Part shown: piece by piece, positions 57,209 to 64,000 of the stretch | How positions within the stretch are numbered: the stretch's first letter is position 1 | Layout of the letters: every line of letters starts with the position of its first letter | Assembly (NCBI GenBank): GCA_004802645.1 | Contig: SRKS01000003.1 | Span: 4,030,001-4,094,000 of the forward strand | Direction of reading: 5' to 3' | DNA from: Amesomyces nigricolor | Lineage: Eukaryota; Ascomycota; Sordariomycetes; Sordariales; Chaetomiaceae | Length of the DNA stretch: 64,000 bases | The notes under the pieces: model-generated | Databases searched by the model: none | What the model was told of the DNA's origin: nothing | Seen by the model: the letters and a program-made list of their open reading frames with translations, nothing else | Translations under genes and position numbers: made by a program

Positions 57209-60175
57209 ATGGCGTCTTCAGCAGAGACCTCGACCTCGATCCCACGGAGAGAGCGGCGCCCCTCGGTGGGTGCCCCCATCGTCGACATCCAGGGTTCGGT
57301 AGGACCCCAGGGCATCTCGAGGCCCAAGCACAAGCGCACCTTTACGGGTTTTGGTGCTGGAGAGATAAAGACTGTCGAAGGTATGCTTTTCTGGCTCTCC
57401 CTCCGTCGTTGAGGGGAAGCTCCCCCCAGCTCTCCCCTCACGTTCCTGCACTTACCCCTCACCACCACGCCAAGGGGTGCGGGGTGACAGCTGTGATGCT
57501 CACAAAACACCACGCTGACAACCCCCAGCATCCATCCCCGAACCCCAGCGCGAGGCCTGGCTCAAGCACCAGACGGGCGGCTTCAAGGACAAGGATGGCT
57601 TCGAACGCGAGGTGGTGCGCCACGTCGAGACGACGCTGGCCCGCAGCCTGTACAACTGCGACGAGGCCGCCACCTACGCCGCCTGCGCCCTCGCCTTCCG
57701 CGATCGCCTGATCCTCGAGTGGAACCGCACCCAGCAGCGCCAGACCTTTGCTGATAGCAAGCGCGTCTACTATTTGAGTCTGGAGTTCCTGATGGGCCGC
57801 GCTCTCGACAATGCCATGCTGAATGTTGGTCAGAAGGACCTGGCCAAGTCTGGTCTTGCTGACCTCGGCTTCCGCATTGAGGATGTCATTGAGCAGGAGC
57901 ATGATGCTGCTCTGGGCAATGGTGGTCTGGGCCGTCTGGCTGCCTGCTTCCTGGACAGTCTTGCGAGTCTGAACTACCCCGCCTGGGGCTATGGTCTGCG
58001 CTACCGCTATGGCATTTTCAAGCAGGAGATCATCGACGGTTACCAAGTCGAGGTGCCGGACTACTGGCTCGACTTCAACCCCTGGGAGTTCCCCCGCCAC
58101 GACGTGACCGTTGACATCCAGTTCCACGGCAACGTTGTCAAGTCCACCGACGACGCCGGTCGCACCACATGCCGCTGGGAGGGCGGCGAGATGGTCAAGG
58201 CCGTCGCCTACGACGTGCCCATCCCCGGCTACGGCACCCCCACCACCAACAACCTGCGACTGTGGTCGAGCAAGGCCGCTAGCGGCGAGTTTGACTTCCA
58301 AAAGTTCAACAGCGGCGACTACGAGAGCTCCGTGGCCGAGCAACAGCGCGCCGAGACCATCAGCGCTGTGCTCTACCCCAACGACAACCTCGACCGGGGC
58401 AAGGAGCTCCGCTTGAAGCAGCAGTACTTTTGGGTTGCTGCCTCGCTGTACGACATTGTCCGCCGGTTCAAGAAGTCGAAGCGCACCTGGAAGGAGTTTC
58501 CCGAACAGGTCGCCATCCAGCTCAACGACACCCACCCCACGCTCGCCATCGTCGAGCTGCAGCGCATCCTGGTTGACCTCGAGGGCCTTGAGTGGGACGA
58601 GGCCTGGAACATTGTCGTCAACACCTTTGGGTACACCAACCACACGGTCCTCCCCGAGGCCCTCGAGAAGTGGTCGGTCCCGCTCATTCAGCACCTGCTG
58701 CCCCGCCACCTCCAGATCATCTACGACATCAACATGTACTTCTTGCAGATGGTCGAGCGTAAGTTCCCCGACAACCGCGAGCTGCTGCGCGACGTGTCCA
58801 TTATCGAGGAGTCACAGCCCAAGATGGTGCGCATGGCGTTCCTGGCCATCGTCGGTTCGCACAAGGTCAACGGCGTCGCCGAGCTGCACTCGGACCTGAT
58901 CAAGACGACCATCTTCAAGGACTTTGTGCACATTTACGGCCCAGACAAGTTCACCAACGTCACCAACGGCATCACTCCGCGCCGCTGGCTGCACCAGGCC
59001 AACCCGCGCCTGTCCGAGCTGATTGCCAGCAAGACGGGCGGCCACGGGTTCCTGAAGCAGCTGAAGCAGCTGGGCAAGCTGGAGGGCGCTATCAATGACC
59101 CTGAATTCCGCAGGGAGTGGGCTGAGATCAAGTATGCCAACAAGGTGCGGCTGGCCAAGCACATCAAGGCGACGACGGGGGTTACCGTCAACCCGGCCGC
59201 GTTGTTTGATGTGCAGGTGAAGCGCATTCATGAGTACAAGCGCCAGCAGATGAATGTCTTTGGCGCCATCCACCGGTACCTGACGCTCAAGGAGATGACT
59301 CCTGAGGAACGCGCCGAGCAGCTGCCGCGCGTGTCGATCTTTGGCGGCAAGGCGGCCCCCGGCTACTGGATGGCGAAGCAGATTATCCATCTGATCAACA
59401 ATGTGGGCGCGGTGGTCAACAAGGATGAGGAGATTGGCGACTTGTTGAAAGTGGTGTTCCTCGAGGACTATAATGTCAGCAAGGCCGAGATGATCATTCC
59501 GGCGTCGGATATCAGTGAGCATATCTCGACTGCGGGGACTGAGTACGTTTCTTCAACCTTTCTTTTGCCCTTGAGGAAAGATGTGAGCTGACACAGAACC
59601 AGGGCTTCGGGCACGAGCAACATGAAGTTTGTCCTGAACGGCGGACTGATTATTGGAACCTGCGATGGCGCCAACGTATGTTTCCCTTTTTTACTTTACC
59701 ATAACAGTTGGGTCTCTAACCTCCCTCCCAGATCGAAATAACACGCGAGATTGGCGAGTCCAACATCTTCCTCTTCGGCAACCTCGCCGAAGAAGTCGAA
59801 GAACTCCGCCACGCCCACCTGTACGGCAACGGGCACGCGGTGGACCCCCAGCTGGCGAAGGTCTTTGCCGAGATTGAGAAGGGCACGTTTGGCAACCCTC
59901 AGGACTTTGCCGGCATGATCTCGGCGGTGCGCGAGCACGGCGACTATTACCTGGTCTCGGACGATTTCCCAAGTTACCTGGACTCGCAGCGCCTAGTCGA
60001 CAAGGCGTACCGTGATCAGGATGGGTGGGTGACGAAGTGTATTGAGAGTGTGGCGCGGATGGGCTTTTTCAGCTCCGACAGGTGCATTGATGAGTATGCG
60101 GATGAGATCTGGAACGTGGAGCCGCTGAAGGTGGAGGGGCAAGAGAGGGTTGAGGGGGAGGAGGATGAGTCTTAG
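57209..60175 (+). CDS. gpn: Glycogen phosphorylase
   Basis: Exons 57209-57380, 57529-59542, 59603-59675 and 59732-60175 give 900 aa, the family's usual size. The enzyme releases glucose-1-phosphate from glycogen using pyridoxal phosphate. Conserved blocks include LSLEFLMGRALDNAMLN, NGGLGRLAACFLDSLAS, NDTHPTLAIVELQRILVD, FTNVTNGITPRRWL and VKRIHEYKRQQMN. EASGTSNMKFVLNG carries the PLP lysine (Lys737). RRERRPSVGAP near the N-terminus gives an RRxS site at Ser19, matching the PKA consensus. The stop is TAG at 60173-60175; the same frame stays open for 507 codons beyond it. The family normally ends near this point, so the stop itself looks natural. Confidence 0.97.
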
Positions 60176-60550
60176 AAGGATCGGAGGGGGGGCTGGAAAC
60201 GGGGGAGTGGTGGCAAAAAGGGTGGTAGGAGGGGTGGTGGGAAAGGGAGGGACGGCAAGAAGGGTGACGAGGATGGAAAGGGGAAGGAGGTTGATAGGAA
60301 TGGGAGAGGAAATATTGGACATTGGGGAGATGGTGATGGCCGAAACAGTGGTAAGCATGGAAACAAGGGCGGTGCTTTAACTCGCGGCGACGGAAACGAA
60401 CAGAATGCAGATGATAGTGGCAATGAGAGCAACAAAAGTACAAGGGATCACAAGGACGGAGACAGCAGCGATAGTGAAGACGGAGACGATGACAATGGAG
60501 GGGCTGGGCCTGGACAGCGTCACGGCGCATTTCGTGGCGGCGGAGGGGAC
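60176..60550 (+). other. In-frame open stretch between glycogen phosphorylase stop and downstream ORF
   Basis: 125 codons without a stop, in frame with both the phosphorylase C-terminus and the ORF at 60551. The translation is basic and Gly/Lys/Arg-rich at first (GGKKGGRRGGGKGRDGKKGD), then Asp/Ser/Gly-rich (GDSSDSEDGDDDNGG). It contains no ATG in this frame. It may be a 3' UTR open by composition, or translated sequence. Confidence 0.5.
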
Positions 60551-61699
60551 ATGGACGGAGCCCGCGATAAATCTGGCTGGCTCAAACCCTCGGAGCAAGA
60601 TACCCTCTTTACCAGGGTGGGCAGCTGGTTAGGCAACGATGAGGTTGGGGAGTCCTCGCGGCATGCGAAAGAGCGAGCAACGGGCAAGCCGGCCAAGGCG
60701 ACATCTCCGGCCGGGTCTGGTGTGTCCCCCAAGAGTCAAGCACCCGCCTCATTTAAGCCGACAGTCTTTCGCCCAGGCCAAGGGGACGCAACCGGTGCGT
60801 CGTCTGTTTCCGAATCCGATGAAAAGCAACGCGGCCGATCAAGACGGCCTAGACAACTCACGAGTACCGAAACTGCGGGTGATGTTCTTTCAAACCCGGA
60901 TCCAGGAACGGAGTCGTATTCGGGTTCGGACGACAAGTTCTACACACCCCCTGATCAAGAACCTGCCTCGGCGTCGGGGGCGGACGGGTTTCATACACCC
61001 CCAGACCAAAGAATTGCTTCATCATCTGAACGGGACAGGTCGTCTCGCCGAACCCCGGGGGTCACAACCGGGGATGCAACAGTTGTGTCCTCACAACGTT
61101 ACAGATCGAATGCCTCGCCTGACGATCCCAATGCTGCGTCTGGTACCTCCTCGTCTGGCCCTGATGAGGAGGACGAAGAGGAGCTCGATCGGGAGAGAAC
61201 GCGCAGGATTGAGGAGCCGTTGCGGTTGGGGATGGGGGAGGGGGTTTTGCCACGTGAACCCCGTGAACCTCGACCTCGCGAAGATCGACCTCACAAAGAC
61301 ACAGACCAGGACGGGGGACTTTCTCTGAACACAGAATCTGGGGAGGATGGGCCTCACAAAGAGGCAGAAGCCCACAAAGAGGTACCTCGCGAAGCAGCAC
61401 TCCAGAATGAGGACCCCCAAGAAGCTGAACCCCAGGCAGATCAAACCCTCAAAAACGGCCCTCGGCAAGATGAACCTCGCGATGACACCTCTCAAACAGA
61501 CGACGACAACCTCTCTCAGAACGAGCTCCTGTCCAGCCAACAACAACACCAGAAACCGCCCCGCCGGCACCTCCGACCATTCACCCTCCTGACAACCCTC
61601 GCCTTCATCACCATGAGCCTCCTCCTTGCTGAATTCGTCGTCATCCCACTTCTCCCTAAGGCTCTGCTCCTAGCCGCGGACCTGCTGGGCCGCGCGTAG
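60551..61699 (+). CDS. Hypothetical disordered protein with C-terminal membrane anchor
   Basis: An open frame of 382 codons with ATG at 60551, not assigned to a family. Most of it is predicted disordered: two KFYTPPDQEP/GFHTPPDQR repeats (about 137-160), an acidic run EEDEEELDRERTRRIEEP, and a degenerate Pro-His-Lys-Glu repeat region (PREPREPRPREDRPHKD..., about 235-290). A hydrophobic C-terminal segment, about 344-372 (TLLTTLAFITMSLLLAEFVV), suggests tail anchoring. The frame continues upstream without a stop to the phosphorylase TAG, so the true start may lie upstream or the ORF may be a readthrough extension. A good intron (GTAAGT at 61737, CTGAC branch, TAACTAG at 61867) follows in the 3' region. 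Confidence 0.55.
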   Translation: MDGARDKSGWLKPSEQDTLFTRVGSWLGNDEVGESSRHAKERATGKPAKATSPAGSGVSPKSQAPASFKPTVFRPGQGDATGASSVSESDEKQRGRSRRPRQLTSTETAGDVLSNPDPGTESYSGSDDKFYTPPDQEPASASGADGFHTPPDQRIASSSERDRSSRRTPGVTTGDATVVSSQRYRSNASPDDPNAASGTSSSGPDEEDEEELDRERTRRIEEPLRLGMGEGVLPREPREPRPREDRPHKDTDQDGGLSLNTESGEDGPHKEAEAHKEVPREAALQNEDPQEAEPQADQTLKNGPRQDEPRDDTSQTDDDNLSQNELLSSQQQHQKPPRRHLRPFTLLTTLAFITMSLLLAEFVVIPLLPKALLLAADLLGRA

Positions 61700-64000
61700 T
61701 TTGTCCTGGCCGGGGAGCTGACAGTGGCTTTGTAGTGTAAGTACCTTCACCATTTTCTGCTGTTTTCTGCTACTTCCTGGCTGTCTTGGCGGTCATTTTG
61801 CTCCAAAGACAACCATAAAACAGCCTGATACGAAATGAATAAAATAACTGACATTGTTGGTAACTAGGCGGGCAGGTGACGACGTTGCGGCGAATGTGGG
61901 CGATGTGTAAGGTGGTGAATGCTGGGGTGACGAGAATTGGGGATTTGGTATTGTTCCCCGTGAGAGTGGTTTGGGGGGTGGTGATGCTCACGGAGAGGAG
62001 GGTGTTGAGGTGGGTAGACCCGGGGAGGGTGGAGGCGAGGGAGGTGGCGCTTCAGGGGGGAGAGGATGGGGTTGTTGGAGGCGGGGTGATGGATGGTGTG
62101 GTAAGGGAGATGGAGAGGTTGGGTGTGGGTGTTGGGGCGAGGAGTGTCCAGTTTGAGGGGTACGGGGAGAGGTGGTTATGATGTCTAGCGTTCCGTTTCC
62201 TTTTTTTATGGTACTTTGCTGGCTTGGCTTTGGCTTCGGGTTTGTAGGGGTTAATGAGTAATAACAGCGTTCGGTTTGTTGGAGGGTTTACTGCGTCTGG
62301 CTCGTGAATTGTGGCCTGGGCAAAAAGGCTTGCTTCTGGTTTTATGCGGTTGTGCCTGCCCAAGTCCACCATTTTATTTTCTAAGCTTGTGGGATTATTA
62401 TTTACCTCGCTCGTTGCTGCACCTGTCGTGGCCGTGGCCTGTCAATCGGTAGACGATGGGGGGAACTCATCCATGGTCGAGGATGCGACAGAGACGGAGT
62501 AACCGCCGAGTCCCGTCGTTCGATGGCTGATGTTAGCTCTTCAGGCTGTTGCCCCTAATGTTCCCTGTCTCTTGAGAAGCTCTGAATATCAACCTTGGCA
62601 TTTTATAGTGCTCTTTAATGTTACCTCTAGTAGTTGTGTTATTGCTGTTGTTCCGGTGTATTGATATTTTGCGTCAAAGGTGTTGTAAGGGAGAGCTTGG
62701 CTCGCAATTTGGGACATGGTTGATCTTGTCTTTTCTGTCATCCTGTCGAGAGACGGAGCCAGAGCAGAGTTTCTCGAATTAAATGGGGGGATTGCTTGTG
62801 AGAATTGTCACCAAGCTTGTTGAACTTGCCGTTCTAGACATATCCATGGCTTGGAAAGGGTGAGATAATGGTTTGAAGAGCGAGCGATGAAGTTTGGCCG
62901 AGGATACTGTCAAACATATTGCCCAGTAACTATTTAACTTTGAAAGAGTATCTCACTTACAGTATGTCTTGGGAAGCGATTGCTCCTAGTTTTGTTTCTC
63001 TTGTCTGTGTTCTGACTGCCCTTTCTTCTTATTCCCATCTTTGATTCCTTACCTCTGGAATCATGTGTTACTAGGTAGTTGTAGGCATTATCATCTTATC
63101 TATGTCATAGAATATGCCAGGGAGTAAATGGTTATGCTCTGTGTTTGATGTGATGTTTCTCTATTCTCATTCACCTGCTGGTGCCTTCGCGTGGTTGTGG
63201 AGTTAGTTTGAGGCTTCGGTTCGAGCTGCTATTTCCCGTTCCCGAGAGTTGTCTGTCCCGCTAGGTTTCTTGGAACCTCTTGACCGACTACAACGTTGCA
63301 CTGGGACTCTTTCAAGTCAATGTCTAGACATAACCCGAACCGCTGCTATGCCCGGTGAGGGGGAATTATTTCTGCGAGGTCTTTGGATATGTGCGACTAT
63401 ATTTTAGTCGAAATTCGGTAATGGCTCCTGAAAACCGTTCGGACCCTTCAGTCTCGGCAGCGCAGCAGAGTTGGGGCTGTCTTTCTCGACGGAGGACCCC
63501 GCGAATAGCGATGGTGTTGGTCTTTGCTGACCCGAAGGTCCAGAGTCAACATCTTAGACCCACCAACTTTTTGGCGTCAGGGGTCTCGGCTGGCTAGCAC
63601 GGTTTCTGGGTGGAGCGGGGTGGGGCAAGATGTAATATGTGTTCGTCTGCCATGGGAACTCAAGAAGGACTGAGCGCTCCTCTTCAGGCTTTCATGGCAG
63701 CACTTCCAGTATCACTTGGCCTGCTTGTCTATGCTCCTCAATTGGCCCTTCTTTGTAACAACTGGGCTTCTTCACCTCCGGATCAGGGAGGAATGACGGC
63801 TGGTGTGTTGTGTGAAGGGGAGGGGTACTCGGCCCTAGTCTGTTGATGTCATCGTGCAGGACACTCTCTGGGAATGGCTCCACTCGGTGGGCCCCAATTG
63901 TCTGCTCTGGCGCTCCATGCTGGCAGTCCCGCCGACTCTTCGCTTTTCTTCCCAACAGCTGCGCTGTGTCGTCATCTTGCACATGGGTCGAGGAAATTCC
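61700..64000. other. Intergenic, right edge
   Basis: 2.3 kb with no confidently supported gene. A G-rich open frame at 61876-62181 has the base skew seen at 3' coding ends in this window, so it may be a terminal exon, but I could not join it in frame to the upstream ORF. From 62200 on the DNA is AT-richer and lacks long open frames until the window end. Confidence 0.45.

Noticed and set aside
61690..61900. Splicing from GC|GTAGTT at 61696 into the 61876 ORF
   Set aside because: Phases do not match either acceptor (61867 or 61875).
1..64000. CRISPR arrays, viral insertions, transposons and RIP-mutated AT-rich blocks
   Set aside because: No spaced repeats, integrase/transposase/reverse transcriptase motifs or strongly AT-rich TpA-biased tracts were seen.

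Overview
This is a GC-rich stretch of nuclear DNA from a filamentous ascomycete. It is most likely a Sordariomycete of the Sordariales (Neurospora/Chaetomium-like). The evidence is gene architecture (short introns with GTATGT/GTAAGT donors, CTAAC/CTGAC branch sites and CAG/TAG acceptors), long CT-rich leaders, and a protein set that matches Neurospora-type genes in form: RAS-1, GNA-3, a FOX-2 without a peroxisomal tripeptide, and an ASD-4/AreB GATA factor. No prokaryotic features, CRISPR array, rRNA, tRNA or intact transposon could be supported. The exact species is not determinable here.

Layout. 0.4-14.9 kb: an RBR ubiquitin ligase (-), an F-box protein (+), a SYLF-domain protein (+), and the peroxisomal beta-oxidation enzyme FOX-2 (-). 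16-25 kb: a TDA10/glycerate-kinase-like protein (+), the meiotic protein ECM11 (-), the Fe-S scaffold NBP35 (+), a GMF/cofilin-family protein (-) and an intron-rich molybdopterin-binding-fold protein (+). 25-27 kb: a broken ankyrin-repeat gene. 30-39.6 kb: RAS-1 (+), an orphan protein (+), an MDR oxidoreductase ending in SKL (-), KRR1 (-) and the GATA factor (+). 41-49.4 kb: a tail-anchored orphan (+), a mitochondrial KHE1-type protein (-), an SRF1-like membrane protein (+) and cullin-1 (+). 53-62 kb: the G-alpha subunit GNA-3 (+), glycogen phosphorylase (+) and a disordered, tail-anchored ORF (+). The remainder is intergenic or leader DNA, with large gaps before gna-3, ras-1 and the SYLF gene.

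Functional themes: ubiquitin ligation (RBR ligase, F-box protein, cullin-1), peroxisomal metabolism (FOX-2, SKL-tagged MDR) and cAMP/Ras signalling with a likely PKA target (ras-1, gna-3, glycogen phosphorylase).

The most unusual observations are these. (1) Many genes on both strands switch from C-rich to G-rich along the coding strand, from 5' to 3', inside one reading frame. (2) A 507-codon open frame follows the glycogen phosphorylase TAG in the same frame. (3) One gene needs two GC-AG introns and two microexons of 9 and 18 nt. (4) The RBR ligase has a hydrophobic hairpin-like segment inserted in its IBR. (5) The GATA-factor frame stays open well upstream of its first ATG.
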